Assembly (NCBI RefSeq): GCF_024721305.1
Contig: NZ_JAMXOD010000010.1
Span: 1 to 64,000, forward strand
Origin: Aequitasia blattaphilus
GTDB taxonomy: Bacteria; Bacillota; Clostridia; Lachnospirales; Lachnospiraceae
Direction: 5' to 3'
DNA: 64,000 bases
In this document: piece by piece, positions 26,934 through 36,185 of the stretch
Numbering within the stretch: the stretch's first letter is position 1
How the letters are laid out: the number at the start of each line of letters is the position of its first letter
Translations under genes and position numbers: made by a program
Notes under the pieces: model-generated
The model's database searches: none
What the model was told of the DNA's origin: nothing
Seen by the model: only the letters and a program-made list of their open reading frames with translations

Positions 26934-27817
26934 ATCAAAATAAAAAGAGATTAAGAAGAACAATGATGTTTTTAAATGCTCAAAAGCCGGGTCTTATAAA
27001 AGATGCTTATATTTATCAACCAGATTCCATTATGTTTGATCTTGAGGATGCAGTAGCAGAGAATCAAAAGGATGCTGCAAGATACTCACTCTATCATGGA
27101 CTTAAGACCATCGACTATCGAGGATGTGAGAAGATTGTTCGAATTAATGGACTAGATACGCCTTATTGGCGAGAAGATGTAAGATGTGCTGTGGCCGGTG
27201 GATGTGATGGGATTAGAGTACCAAAGACAGAGAGTGCAAGTCAGATCAAGCTGGTAGAAGGAGAAATTGTGAAAGCTGAAAGGGCTTATGAAGTAGAGGC
27301 GGGCAAGGTTCTGATTATGGCAGCAGTAGAGTCTGCAAGAGGAGTTATGAAGGCCATGGATGTATGCGAGGCTTCAGAAAGAATGTTTGGAATTGCTCTT
27401 TCAGGAGGTGATTATACGAGAGACTTGCAAACACATATCACCGGAACAGGCGTGGAGCTGATGGGAGCTAGACAGCAATTGATTATTGCGGCTCGAGCAG
27501 CAAAAGTGCAGTGCTTTGACACCGTTTATACGGATTTAGATAATATGGAGGGGTTCCGTAAAGAGGTGGAGACCATTCATCTTATGGGATTTGATGGAAA
27601 ATCGATTGTGAATCCACGGCAGATAAGAGTGGTTCATGATATTTTTACTCCATCTCCCAAGGATATTTCTTTCTCAGAAAAAGTGGTACGGGAAATCGAT
27701 GAAAAGAAAGAGAAAGGCATTGGAGTTTTCACAGTAGACGGAAAGATGATAGACATTGCTTTCTATGACGGAGCAAAGAGAATTTTGGATATGGCGAAAG
27801 CCTCAGGAGTTTACTAG
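26930..27817 (+). CDS. citE: Citrate lyase beta subunit (citryl-ACP lyase)
   Basis: 295 residues from the ATG at 26930 (ATGA overlap with citD; GGAGGG upstream). HpcH/HpaI-like TIM barrel with FDLEDAVAENQKDAAR, RINGLDT, and AAVESARGVMKAMD with the metal-binding Glu. It splits citryl-ACP to oxaloacetate and acetyl-ACP. It sits in the middle of a complete citrate lyase operon, which separates it from CitE-like proteins of other pathways. Confidence 0.93.
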   Translation: MNQNKKRLRRTMMFLNAQKPGLIKDAYIYQPDSIMFDLEDAVAENQKDAARYSLYHGLKTIDYRGCEKIVRINGLDTPYWREDVRCAVAGGCDGIRVPKTESASQIKLVEGEIVKAERAYEVEAGKVLIMAAVESARGVMKAMDVCEASERMFGIALSGGDYTRDLQTHITGTGVELMGARQQLIIAARAAKVQCFDTVYTDLDNMEGFRKEVETIHLMGFDGKSIVNPRQIRVVHDIFTPSPKDISFSEKVVREIDEKKEKGIGVFTVDGKMIDIAFYDGAKRILDMAKASGVY

Positions 27818-27828
27818 GAGGGATGAAA

Positions 27829-29373
27829 ATGTTGAATGCAGTTGGAAGAGACATACCGGAAGAAGTGGTGAAAAATACCAATAAGGAAATTTTTAAGGGG
27901 GTACATTATTATGATGGGTACACATATGAAAAAAAAGGACCGAAAACGAAGTGTGTTAACCGCTCCGGTGGAGATAAGCTGGTTGATAGTATTCGTGACG
28001 TATTGTTTAAATGTGGGATCAAAGATGGTATGACACTCAGTTTTCATCATCATTTTCGAGATGGTGACTATATCGTAAATATGGTGATGAAGGAAGTTCA
28101 TACACTAGGGATTAAGGATATCACAATTTGTGCAAGTTCTTTGGGAAAGGCTCATGATCTATTGTGTGACTATATTGAAGATGGAACAATTACGGATATT
28201 CAATCCTCAGGAGTAAGAGGAAGGGTCGGACAGGCAATTTCAAGAGGGAAATTAAAGGGATATGCTATTATGCGTTCCCACGGAGGCCGAGTTCGGGCGA
28301 TAGAATCTGGAGAAGTAAAAATTGATATTGCATTTATCGGAGCACCGACTTGTGATGATTATGGAAACTGCCGGGGGATTGGAGGCGTATCAAACTGTGG
28401 AGTTCTTTCTTATTCTATGGTAGATGCAGATTATGCAGATAAAGTTGTGGCAATTACAGATTGTTTGGTGCCTTTTCCGAATTTTCCGGCACATATATCT
28501 ATGACGAAAGTGGATTATGTTGTGGAAGTGGATGAAATCGGTAATCCAGAAAAAATAGCAACCGGTGCAGCAAAACCAACGACGGACATGCGAAAGCTGA
28601 TGATGGCTGATTACTGTACTCAATTTGTAATTAATACGCCTTATTTTAAAGACGGATTTTCCTACCAGACTGGTGTAGGAGGGGCGTCTATTGCTTCTAC
28701 CATATCCTTAGCTAAGGTGATGAAAGAAAGAGATATCCGTATGGGATTTGGTGTTGGAGGTCTGACGAAACCAATGTGTGATTTGTTGATTAATGGTCAA
28801 GTGGACTGCCTGCTAGATACTCAGGATTTTGATTTGGATGCGGTAAAATCCGTTGAAAATATGAAGCATTTTCGTATTTCTGCATCAGAATATGCAAATC
28901 CTTTTAATAAAGGTGCAATTGTCAATAAATTAGATTTTGTGATTTTAGCGACTTTGGAAGTGGATGTCAACTTTAATTGTAATGTTGTTGTTGGATCGGA
29001 TGGTGTAATTACTGGAGCACAAGGAGGTCATCCGGATACTGCAGCAGGTGCGAAGTGTACCGTGGTTTTGACTCCATTATTACAGGGAAGAACTCCGGCA
29101 GTATGCAATGAGGTTACTACAGTAACGACTCCAGGGGAATCGATTGATGTGGTCATTACAGAATATGGAATTGCTATTAATCCTGCAAGGCAAGACTTGA
29201 TAGATTGTATGAAGGATGTAAAGCTTCCCTTTATGACGATAGAGGAATTGCGGGATATTGCTTATTCTATTGCTGGGGAGCCACAAAAGGTTGCCTTTGA
29301 TGAACGAGTAGTAGGAATTATAGAAGGTCGAGATGGAACAATTATGGATGTGGTTCGTCAGGTGAAAATATGA
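27829..29373 (+). CDS. citF: Citrate lyase alpha subunit (citrate:acetyl-ACP transferase)
   Basis: 514 residues from the ATG at 27829, 7 nt after AGGAGG; the ATG at 27823 is too close. CoA-transferase fold with conserved blocks GVGGASIASTISLAKVM, GAQGGHPDTAAGAKC and IDVVITEYGIAINPAR. It exchanges acetyl for citrate on the acyl carrier protein. Length is as for CitF of Klebsiella. It overlaps citX by 4 nt. Confidence 0.93.
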   Translation: MLNAVGRDIPEEVVKNTNKEIFKGVHYYDGYTYEKKGPKTKCVNRSGGDKLVDSIRDVLFKCGIKDGMTLSFHHHFRDGDYIVNMVMKEVHTLGIKDITICASSLGKAHDLLCDYIEDGTITDIQSSGVRGRVGQAISRGKLKGYAIMRSHGGRVRAIESGEVKIDIAFIGAPTCDDYGNCRGIGGVSNCGVLSYSMVDADYADKVVAITDCLVPFPNFPAHISMTKVDYVVEVDEIGNPEKIATGAAKPTTDMRKLMMADYCTQFVINTPYFKDGFSYQTGVGGASIASTISLAKVMKERDIRMGFGVGGLTKPMCDLLINGQVDCLLDTQDFDLDAVKSVENMKHFRISASEYANPFNKGAIVNKLDFVILATLEVDVNFNCNVVVGSDGVITGAQGGHPDTAAGAKCTVVLTPLLQGRTPAVCNEVTTVTTPGESIDVVITEYGIAINPARQDLIDCMKDVKLPFMTIEELRDIAYSIAGEPQKVAFDERVVGIIEGRDGTIMDVVRQVKI

Positions 29374-29906
29374 TAGAGACAATTCGAGAAGTAACAATGA
29401 CAGAGGTAATGGCTTTTCGTGAAGAAAAGGCAGCAATTTGGAAGTTATTATCTAAAGAATATGAGAAGGAAACAATTATTAGTTTTGGACTTAATATTCC
29501 AGGGTCAATAAAGGTGACGGAGCAAATAATACAGGCCTTTGTTTATGGGATGAAATATATCGAAGCTGTCTTTCATGATATGGAAGTGGTGATTTATCGT
29601 AAAAAAGAGCAAAGGAGCTTTGCTGGATATAGTGTATCTTATGCATTGGCAGGAAGTAATGCCAGAGAATTAAAGAAGAAAATGGTGGAAATTGAGGAGA
29701 ATCATCCTTTGGGAAGAATTTTTGACATTGATGTAATGGGAAAAGAAGGAAGCATTTCACGAAGAGAGGTGGGCGGGCTTCCCAGAAAATGTTTGCTCTG
29801 TGAGGAGGAAGCGAAGATCTGTAGTCGAAGCGTAGCTCATTCTCAGGAGGCGGTGCGTCAGAAAATGGAGAAGATGATTCATCAATATATAAGAAAAGGA
29901 GTGTGA
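29370..29906 (+). CDS. citX: Holo-citrate lyase ACP synthase
   Basis: 178 residues. CitX transfers the phosphoribosyl-dephospho-CoA group to CitD. Family signatures are GRIFDIDVMGKEG, SRREVGG and the Cys-rich RKCLLCEEEAKICSRSVAHS. Its start overlaps the citF stop as ATGA. The gene is separate here, whereas some bacteria have a fused CitXG. Confidence 0.92.
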   Translation: MIETIREVTMTEVMAFREEKAAIWKLLSKEYEKETIISFGLNIPGSIKVTEQIIQAFVYGMKYIEAVFHDMEVVIYRKKEQRSFAGYSVSYALAGSNARELKKKMVEIEENHPLGRIFDIDVMGKEGSISRREVGGLPRKCLLCEEEAKICSRSVAHSQEAVRQKMEKMIHQYIRKGV

Positions 29907-29910
29907 CAAA

Positions 29911-30768
29911 ATGAAGGCACTTAGTTCTCAAACTATTCATGGAGCATGTAACAGAGTTGGAATACTTGCGTGGAAGTCTTTGTTAGAAGAGGTGTATACA
30001 ACACTAAAACCAGGATTGGTTGACTGCTATTCGAACGGAGCCCATAAGGATATGAATGTGGCATTGTTTGAGCTAAGTGCACGAGTGATTTATCCTTACT
30101 TTTCAAGAATGACTTATGTGGGAAGGGTTATGGAAGGTAGTTATGAAGAAGTTTTCAAAGTAGTTAGAGAATGGGGAGTAGCGGCAGAAAGGGCAATGTT
30201 TAAAGGAACAAAAGGTGTCAATACTCATAAAGGTTTGATTTTTTCTATGGGCATTTTTTGTGCTGCATATGGTTTGTGCCGAAAGCATCATCATCAGATA
30301 AATTTGGACAACTTAATACAAGAGCAAACAGAGCTGGTAAGGACTACTCTTATGAAGGAGATTGGCGATATTGTAAAACTTAAGAGAGGACTTGGAGCCC
30401 GAGGAGAGGCTCTGAGCGGATACGCTTCTCTGCAAAAACTTGGCCTGCCCAAGCTGCAGCAAGGAATTCGAGAAGGTAGAAATTTTAATCAAGTCAAGAT
30501 AGAAACACTTTTTTCTCTCATGACCCAAGTGGAAGATGCTAATGTTTTATCTCGTACAAATCCTGAGACTTTAAAAGAAATGCAGGAAATAGCGATTCAC
30601 TTTATAGAGAATGGTGGGATGGGACAAGACAACGCATTTTTGAAATTGAAAAGATTGGATTCTTATTTTATTGGAAAAAATATTAGTCCGGGTGGATGTG
30701 CTGATTTGTTGGCACTAACAATCTTTATCAATAGTTTGTTAGGAGATGACGGACATGGAATACAATAA
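29911..30768 (+). CDS. citG: Triphosphoribosyl-dephospho-CoA synthase
   Basis: 285 residues. It makes the CoA-derived precursor of the CitD arm from ATP and dephospho-CoA. Motifs KPGLVDCYSNGAHKDM (near 30-46) and NTHKGLIFSMG (near 107-117) are typical; RGLGARGEALSGYASL is another family block. GGAG-type ribosome site; 4 nt after citX. Its end overlaps the citC start. Confidence 0.9.
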   Translation: MKALSSQTIHGACNRVGILAWKSLLEEVYTTLKPGLVDCYSNGAHKDMNVALFELSARVIYPYFSRMTYVGRVMEGSYEEVFKVVREWGVAAERAMFKGTKGVNTHKGLIFSMGIFCAAYGLCRKHHHQINLDNLIQEQTELVRTTLMKEIGDIVKLKRGLGARGEALSGYASLQKLGLPKLQQGIREGRNFNQVKIETLFSLMTQVEDANVLSRTNPETLKEMQEIAIHFIENGGMGQDNAFLKLKRLDSYFIGKNISPGGCADLLALTIFINSLLGDDGHGIQ

Positions 30769-31747
30769 GATTACAGGAGAACCCTTCACAGAGGATAGGC
30801 GAGAAATGCTGATTTCATTTCTTAAAGAAAATCAAATTGATTATGACAGTGGTATTCAGTATAGTGTATTGCTCCTAAATGAGGATGACCAGGTGCTTGG
30901 TACGGGATCAATAGAGGACAACGTTCTCAAATGCTTTGCAATCAGCCAGGAAGCAAGAGGGATGGGTCTTATGGGAGTGCTTATCTCGGAGCTGACCCAA
31001 TATGCTTATGAAAGAGGGCGCACCAATTTATTTGTTTATACCAAACCGGAAAATAGTGAGCTGTTTGAACAGTTGGGATTCTATTCTATTTTGGAAACAA
31101 AAGAGGTGCTTTTGATGGAAAATAGCCGAAGTAATTTCCAGGAGTTTAAGGGAAAGCTTGGAGGCTATAGTCAAAGGCCTTTCGCAGGTGCAGTGGTTAT
31201 GAACTGTGATCCATTTACCTGGGGGCATAGATATTTGGTGGAGGAGGGGCTTAAGCACTGTGAGTTTCTTCACATTTTTGTCTTGGGAGATCATCGAAGC
31301 TTTTTTACGCCTAAACAACGATACGAAATGGTGCAAAAGGGAGTTAAGAATTTTGAACCAGTTAAGGTGCACATGGGTAATAATTACATGGTCTCTGCAG
31401 CAACTTTCCCAACATATTTTCGTAAAAATAAAGATCAAGCGTTACGAGCTAATTGCCGGCTTGATCTTCATCTGTTTGGTCAGGAAATAGCACCGGTGTT
31501 AGGCATAAAAAAGCGTCTAATAGGTACTGAGCCAAACTGTAAAATTACGAATCAGTACAATGCTGAAATGAAAAAAATATTGCCCCAATATGGTATTGAA
31601 GTAGTCGAAATACCGAGGAAACAGTGGAAAGATGAGGTGATTAGTGCTTCTCGGGTACGCACCTATTACCAAGAAGGGCAATGGGATAAAATAAAAAGCC
31701 TAGTGCCAAAGTCGACACTAGACCATCTTTTAAGCCTTAGGGAATAA
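30755..31747 (+). CDS. citC: [Citrate (pro-3S)-lyase] ligase
   Basis: 330 residues. The ATG at 30755 is placed 9 nt after AGGAG, whereas the ATG at 30746 touches it. It acetylates the CitD arm with acetate and ATP to switch the lyase on. The N-terminal third is a GNAT-like domain (LKCFAISQEARGMGLMGVLI); the rest is a nucleotidyltransferase (CDPFTWGHRYLVEEG; late ISASRVR motif). In Klebsiella citC is first; here it is last. Its 3' end overlaps the convergent response regulator gene by 11 bp. Confidence 0.92.
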   Translation: MEYNKITGEPFTEDRREMLISFLKENQIDYDSGIQYSVLLLNEDDQVLGTGSIEDNVLKCFAISQEARGMGLMGVLISELTQYAYERGRTNLFVYTKPENSELFEQLGFYSILETKEVLLMENSRSNFQEFKGKLGGYSQRPFAGAVVMNCDPFTWGHRYLVEEGLKHCEFLHIFVLGDHRSFFTPKQRYEMVQKGVKNFEPVKVHMGNNYMVSAATFPTYFRKNKDQALRANCRLDLHLFGQEIAPVLGIKKRLIGTEPNCKITNQYNAEMKKILPQYGIEVVEIPRKQWKDEVISASRVRTYYQEGQWDKIKSLVPKSTLDHLLSLRE

Positions 31748-32423
31748 AGCGATATCCTATACCACGAACGGTAACAATGTGGGTGGGTTTTTTGCTGTCA
31801 TCTTCAATTTTACCTCGTAGGCGATTGATATAGACCATGATAGCATTATCATCTACGGCTACATCCGTTCCCCAAATTTGTTCGTAAATCATATCTTTTG
31901 TGAATATTTGATTTGGATGGTGGAGAAACATTGAGAATAAAGCACTTTCCTTATAGGAAAGGATAATTTCTTCACCATTCTTATAAAAACGCATCGTCGT
32001 GGTATCAAGAGTAAATTCACCTCTTTCAATCACCGTCTTTTGTTCTTCCTCCAGCTGCTTATTTCGTCGTAAGATTGCTTTTACCTTTGCACCGACAACT
32101 ACGGGACGAAAAGGTTTTGTAATATAATCATCTGCACCCAATGAAAGCCCATACAAGGAGTCAAAATCTTCATTTCTTCCACTAATTACCATGACAGGGG
32201 TGGTTATTCCCTGAGCACGCATATGCTGGATTATCTCAAAGCCTTCCATATCACCCAGAGAAATATCAAGGAGTACAATATCGAAGGTGTGGTTTTTAAG
32301 CATGGTGAGAGCGGTAGCTCCATTTTCAGCAAGGGTACAGCTTAAATCATTGCTTTGCATTACTTTTTCTAATAACTTTCGGATCGCTGGATCATCGTCA
32401 ACGATTAATACTCTATTTGCCAT
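31737..32423 (-). CDS. OmpR-family response regulator, candidate citrate regulator
   Basis: 228 residues from the ATG at 32423, 6 nt after GGAG; an upstream GTG is less likely. Receiver domain with the acidic pocket DDD (9-11), phospho-acceptor Asp53 (LLDISLGD), and Lys in TKPF; then an OmpR winged helix (HHPNQIFTKDMIYEQIWG, MVYINRLRGKIED, VRGIGYRF). It is divergent from the hybrid kinase gene and lies between citC and the citrate transporter. Citrate use is more often controlled by CitA/CitB-type proteins, so an OmpR-type partner is unusual. The link to citrate is by location and by the shared operator-like motif. Confidence 0.88.
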   Translation of the reverse strand: MANRVLIVDDDPAIRKLLEKVMQSNDLSCTLAENGATALTMLKNHTFDIVLLDISLGDMEGFEIIQHMRAQGITTPVMVISGRNEDFDSLYGLSLGADDYITKPFRPVVVGAKVKAILRRNKQLEEEQKTVIERGEFTLDTTTMRFYKNGEEIILSYKESALFSMFLHHPNQIFTKDMIYEQIWGTDVAVDDNAIMVYINRLRGKIEDDSKKPTHIVTVRGIGYRFIP

Positions 32424-32510
32424 GTTCTTCTCCACAAGTTCTGTTAGTTGTTATATAATTATTATTATAAGGGGAGCTACGTATCAAGTCAATAAAGGGC
32501 AGGGTGTAAT

Positions 32511-34685
32511 ATGAAAAAAAAGAAAAGCCGTCGTGCGTTCATAAAAGTAGGAATTCTTTCCGGTGCAGCTTTGATTTTTGCGATTTTTATCTATATGGGT
32601 TATAGTATCTGGACGGATTATAAGAATCAAATTATTCAAGGACAAAAAGATCAGATGCTTTTGACTGCAAAATCCATTGCTGATGGAATGGAGGCAAATC
32701 TCACATCTTATGAGTATGATTTGGATTATTTATGTGAAATACAGAAGAATGATTTTTCCACTAAAGAAGCGTGGGAAGGTATAGCTTCGTATGTTAAGGT
32801 GCATAAGATGTTTGTTTATGATGTTCTTTTAGAAGATATTAAAGAAAACCAAATGCGAAGTGTTTCCGGCTTTACTATTAAGGAGGTCTTTTCAGATTCT
32901 CCTATTAATCATGAGACATCCATTCAATTTGTTGCCCTAACAAATGAGGAGAAATACATTGCAATCCGGCGTAAATTATCGGAAGTAGAATATTTGTCCA
33001 TTCTTTTAGATGGAAAGAAGTACTACCAATCTATAATGGCTAATGTTCAAATGGGAAGCAATGGTTATGTGGTGATTAAGGACAGTGATGGGGTTATTCT
33101 TATGTATCCTACGGATGACCAGTTGGGGATTAATGTAATTGAAGGGAGAATGGAATTATATCCCCAGGCAGATTACACAAGCTTAAAAAGCATGATTGAG
33201 AAGCAAAAGGAGGGAAAGCAAGGTGTCAGCGAGTATTATTCCTACTGGTGGGAAAAATTAAAGAATCAGGATGAAAAGTCTGCACGGGTGAAGAAAATTA
33301 GTGCTTATGTACCAGCGTACTTAGGGGAATCTTTTTTGATTGTTAGTACGGTTATTGATTATGATGATATTTATGTGCCTATTGCTGAGGGATATATGAA
33401 GCTTTTTTTACTCTTTATTGCTGTATTGGTAATTATTCTATTTGTATTAATCTATAGTGGGCGGTTACTCATTCAGAGACAGAAGGATACCGAAAAGATA
33501 GAATATTTAACGGATTTAAATCATATTCTGGAAGAGATGCAAAAGAGTGAGGAAAATATTTCCCATAGCCAGCGTCTGCAGATTATGGGAACGATGACGG
33601 GAGGGATTGCCCATGAGTTTAACAACTTATTGACTCCTATTCTGGGCTATGCGGATTTGCTTCTATTAGAGTTGGAACATCAGCCAGAAGAGCATGAACA
33701 GGTGCAAGAAATTCAAGAGGCAGCATTAAAAGCGAAGGATATTATTCAACAACTTTCTTCCATGAGCCGTAAAAATATAGAAACTGTATTCAACAAGCTA
33801 TCGGTTCTTGAGGTAATGCAGCGTTCACTGAAAATGGTACAGTCAATTTGTCCGGATAATATTAAGGTTGTTACGAAGATTTCAGATGAGGAGGTCTATG
33901 TTTTAGGAAACAGAACACAAATCAGTCAAGTACTTTTAAATATTACATTAAATGCAGTTCAAGCAATGGGGGCAGAGCCAGGAACCATCTGTATACACTG
34001 TGATAAGATTAAATGGATAGAATCTGATGAGTTGCCATCTTCTGAATTAGAGTTTGAGAAAGAGTATGTAAAAATAGAGATAGAAGATACTGGGCCGGGG
34101 ATGAGTGAGGATATTATAAAACAAATTTTCACGCCCTTTTTTACCACGAAAAAAGGAGGAGCTGGAACGGGTCTTGGGCTTGCTTTGGTGGATCAGATTA
34201 TTCGTTCTCATAAAGGTAGTGTGGTAGTCAATAGTGAAATTGGTTGTGGCAGTACTTTTACCATCTATTTACCAGTGGTGTCAGAAATGTATATAGAAGA
34301 ATCTCGTATTCAGCGGCGTAACAGTGGGGAATATGTTTTAGTTGTAGATGACAATCAAAAAGTGCTATCAATGTTAACGAAAAATCTTGCCAAGGTGGGA
34401 ATTACTGTATTAGGGGCAGATACATATCAGAAAGCCAGCGAAATGCTTACGGATCAAATTGGAATTGTTATTTTGGATCAAAGTATTTCTGGACAAAGTG
34501 CCATTCCAGTTGCAATGTCATTAAAGGCTCGGTTTCCGAACTTGATTCGATTAGTTGCGGTAGATGTAGTAGATCGAGAGATTCTCGAAGCAAAAAAACG
34601 AGAAATCATAGATGATTACCTTGAAAAACCTTTATCTGATATTGAGATTCTTAGAAAGGCCAGAACGGCGGCACAAAAACGCTAG
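32511..34685 (+). CDS. Hybrid sensor histidine kinase with C-terminal receiver
   Basis: 724 residues. Two membrane helices (about 11-31 and 295-318) bracket a ~260-residue extracytoplasmic sensor with the Cache/PDC look (GSNGYVVIKDSDGVILMYP). Inside are a HisKA region with His368 in GGIAHEFNNLL, an HATPase_c domain (NITLNAVQAMG, DTGPGMS, GAGTGLGLALV), and a receiver (about 610-724) with Asp656 in VILDQS. HEFNN-type kinases with a final receiver are often phosphatase-regulated. Cache domains bind small carboxylates or amino acids, so citrate is a reasonable ligand; this is inference from context. Confidence 0.87.
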   Translation: MKKKKSRRAFIKVGILSGAALIFAIFIYMGYSIWTDYKNQIIQGQKDQMLLTAKSIADGMEANLTSYEYDLDYLCEIQKNDFSTKEAWEGIASYVKVHKMFVYDVLLEDIKENQMRSVSGFTIKEVFSDSPINHETSIQFVALTNEEKYIAIRRKLSEVEYLSILLDGKKYYQSIMANVQMGSNGYVVIKDSDGVILMYPTDDQLGINVIEGRMELYPQADYTSLKSMIEKQKEGKQGVSEYYSYWWEKLKNQDEKSARVKKISAYVPAYLGESFLIVSTVIDYDDIYVPIAEGYMKLFLLFIAVLVIILFVLIYSGRLLIQRQKDTEKIEYLTDLNHILEEMQKSEENISHSQRLQIMGTMTGGIAHEFNNLLTPILGYADLLLLELEHQPEEHEQVQEIQEAALKAKDIIQQLSSMSRKNIETVFNKLSVLEVMQRSLKMVQSICPDNIKVVTKISDEEVYVLGNRTQISQVLLNITLNAVQAMGAEPGTICIHCDKIKWIESDELPSSELEFEKEYVKIEIEDTGPGMSEDIIKQIFTPFFTTKKGGAGTGLGLALVDQIIRSHKGSVVVNSEIGCGSTFTIYLPVVSEMYIEESRIQRRNSGEYVLVVDDNQKVLSMLTKNLAKVGITVLGADTYQKASEMLTDQIGIVILDQSISGQSAIPVAMSLKARFPNLIRLVAVDVVDREILEAKKREIIDDYLEKPLSDIEILRKARTAAQKR

Positions 34686-34699
34686 TGATACAGTAAATC

Positions 34700-34753
34700 T
34701 TAACAGGTGTTAATCCAATTCTTAATATGAAATAAGAGTAGGAGTTCAATACT
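34700..34753 (+). promoter_or_regulatory. Putative operator and -10 of the citrate transporter gene
   Basis: TTAACA-GG-TGTTAA at 34700-34713 is a clean inverted repeat. A weak -10 AATACT lies at 34748-34753. The citD promoter has the same arrangement, which suggests one regulator for both. Confidence 0.5.
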
Positions 34754-34810
34754 GTAAGGTTGAGCATTTATACTTCTATTATAAAATCAATTATTATAGG
34801 AGGAAAGATT

Positions 34811-36148
34811 ATGAGTGAAGTAATGCTTGCAGTGTTAGGGTTTGCTGCCATAATAATGGTGATTACCTTGTTGCTGAGAAATGTAACGATTCCATCGATT
34901 GCTTTTATCGGTGTAGGTTTGCTGACTTCGGTGGTTTTAGTGGTTACAAGAACCTTTAGCATCAATGAAATGGGAGAATTTGTAAAAGAGGGAGTAGCAG
35001 ATGTTCATGGTACGGCAGCACTATTTATTTTTTCAGTATTATTCTTTGGAATTATGAATGATGTAGGAATGTTTGATCGTATTATCAATGCGCTGGTTAA
35101 AAAAGTAGGAGATAATGTTATTGGCGTAACCTTGATGACTTGCTTGATTGCAATGATAGGACATTTAGATGGAGGTGGAGCTTCCACATTTTTAATTACG
35201 ATTCCAGCAATGCTGCCAATTTATAAGAAGCTGAAAATGCGTCCCACAACACTTCTATTGATTTGTGTAACTGCTATGGGTGTAATGAATTTACTTCCTT
35301 GGGGTGGACCAACAATGCGTGCCGCTACTGTCTTAGGAATCGAGGCAAATGCTTTGTGGATGAAACTTATTCCTATGCAGATTGCAGGTATAGTTATTGC
35401 AATTGGAACAGCATTATTCTGGGGATATGTAGAGAAGAAGCGTGGAGCAGGTATTAATAGTACATTAGAAATTGAAGATTACTCCGAGCTTGAAGAAACT
35501 TCAAAAGAGGAAAGTGAAGAATTGGCAAGGCCTAAGTTATTTGTTTTTAATGTAATTCTTACTCTCTGTGTAATTGTTTCTTTGATTGCACTTTCAGATT
35601 TGCCAGCGTATTTCATTTTTATGGTCGGTTGTGCCATAGCGTTATTGGTTAATTATTCTGGTTCTAAATTACAGAACAAACGAATTAAGGCTCATGCAAG
35701 TTCAGCTCTGATGATGGCTTCAACGATTTTAGCAGCAGGAGTATTTTTAGGAGTATTAGAAAGTTCTGGTATTATGAACAACATGGCAACTGCAATTGCA
35801 GGCTTAATGCCGGCAGCAATGGGAAGATTTTTACCAATCATCATAGGTGTTCTATCGGTTCCGCTGTCGATGATGTTTTGTACGGATGCATATTTCTTTG
35901 GTTTATTGCCAGTGTTGATTACGGTGGGTAATGCTTTCGGTGTAAATCCAGTACACACAGCAATTGCAATGGTTGTTTGTCGCAACTGTGCAACCTTTAT
36001 CAGTCCTGTTGTACCAGCAACATATTTAGGAATTGGATTGGCTGGAGTGGATATTAAGGCTCATATTAAAAGATGTTTCGGCTGGATGTGGAACGTTAGT
36101 GTCGCATGTCTGATTGTAGGAATTTTTACAGGTGTGATAAAATTTTAG
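34811..36148 (+). CDS. citM: Citrate transporter, CitMHS family
   Basis: 445 residues from the ATG at 34811 (AGGAGG upstream), with about 12 membrane segments. Blocks such as MIGHLDGGGASTFLITIPAMLPIYKKLKMRP, NLLPWGGPT and MFCTDAYFFGLLPVL are typical of the CitMHS citrate-metal:proton symporters, which bring in citrate bound to Mg or Ca. A cytoplasmic acidic loop (about 215-250) splits the two halves. It follows the sensor kinase by 125 nt and is likely to feed the citrate lyase upstream. The metal preference cannot be read from sequence. Confidence 0.85.
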   Translation: MSEVMLAVLGFAAIIMVITLLLRNVTIPSIAFIGVGLLTSVVLVVTRTFSINEMGEFVKEGVADVHGTAALFIFSVLFFGIMNDVGMFDRIINALVKKVGDNVIGVTLMTCLIAMIGHLDGGGASTFLITIPAMLPIYKKLKMRPTTLLLICVTAMGVMNLLPWGGPTMRAATVLGIEANALWMKLIPMQIAGIVIAIGTALFWGYVEKKRGAGINSTLEIEDYSELEETSKEESEELARPKLFVFNVILTLCVIVSLIALSDLPAYFIFMVGCAIALLVNYSGSKLQNKRIKAHASSALMMASTILAAGVFLGVLESSGIMNNMATAIAGLMPAAMGRFLPIIIGVLSVPLSMMFCTDAYFFGLLPVLITVGNAFGVNPVHTAIAMVVCRNCATFISPVVPATYLGIGLAGVDIKAHIKRCFGWMWNVSVACLIVGIFTGVIKF

Positions 36149-36156
36149 ATATAAAA

Positions 36157-36185
36157 GGGAACTGCCTGCTCGGCAGTTCCTTTTT
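36157..36185. terminator. Bidirectional terminator between the citrate transporter and the hemolysin III-like gene
   Basis: GGAACTGCC / GGCAGTTCC stem with a 5-nt loop, AAAA before and TTTTT after. Confidence 0.88.
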
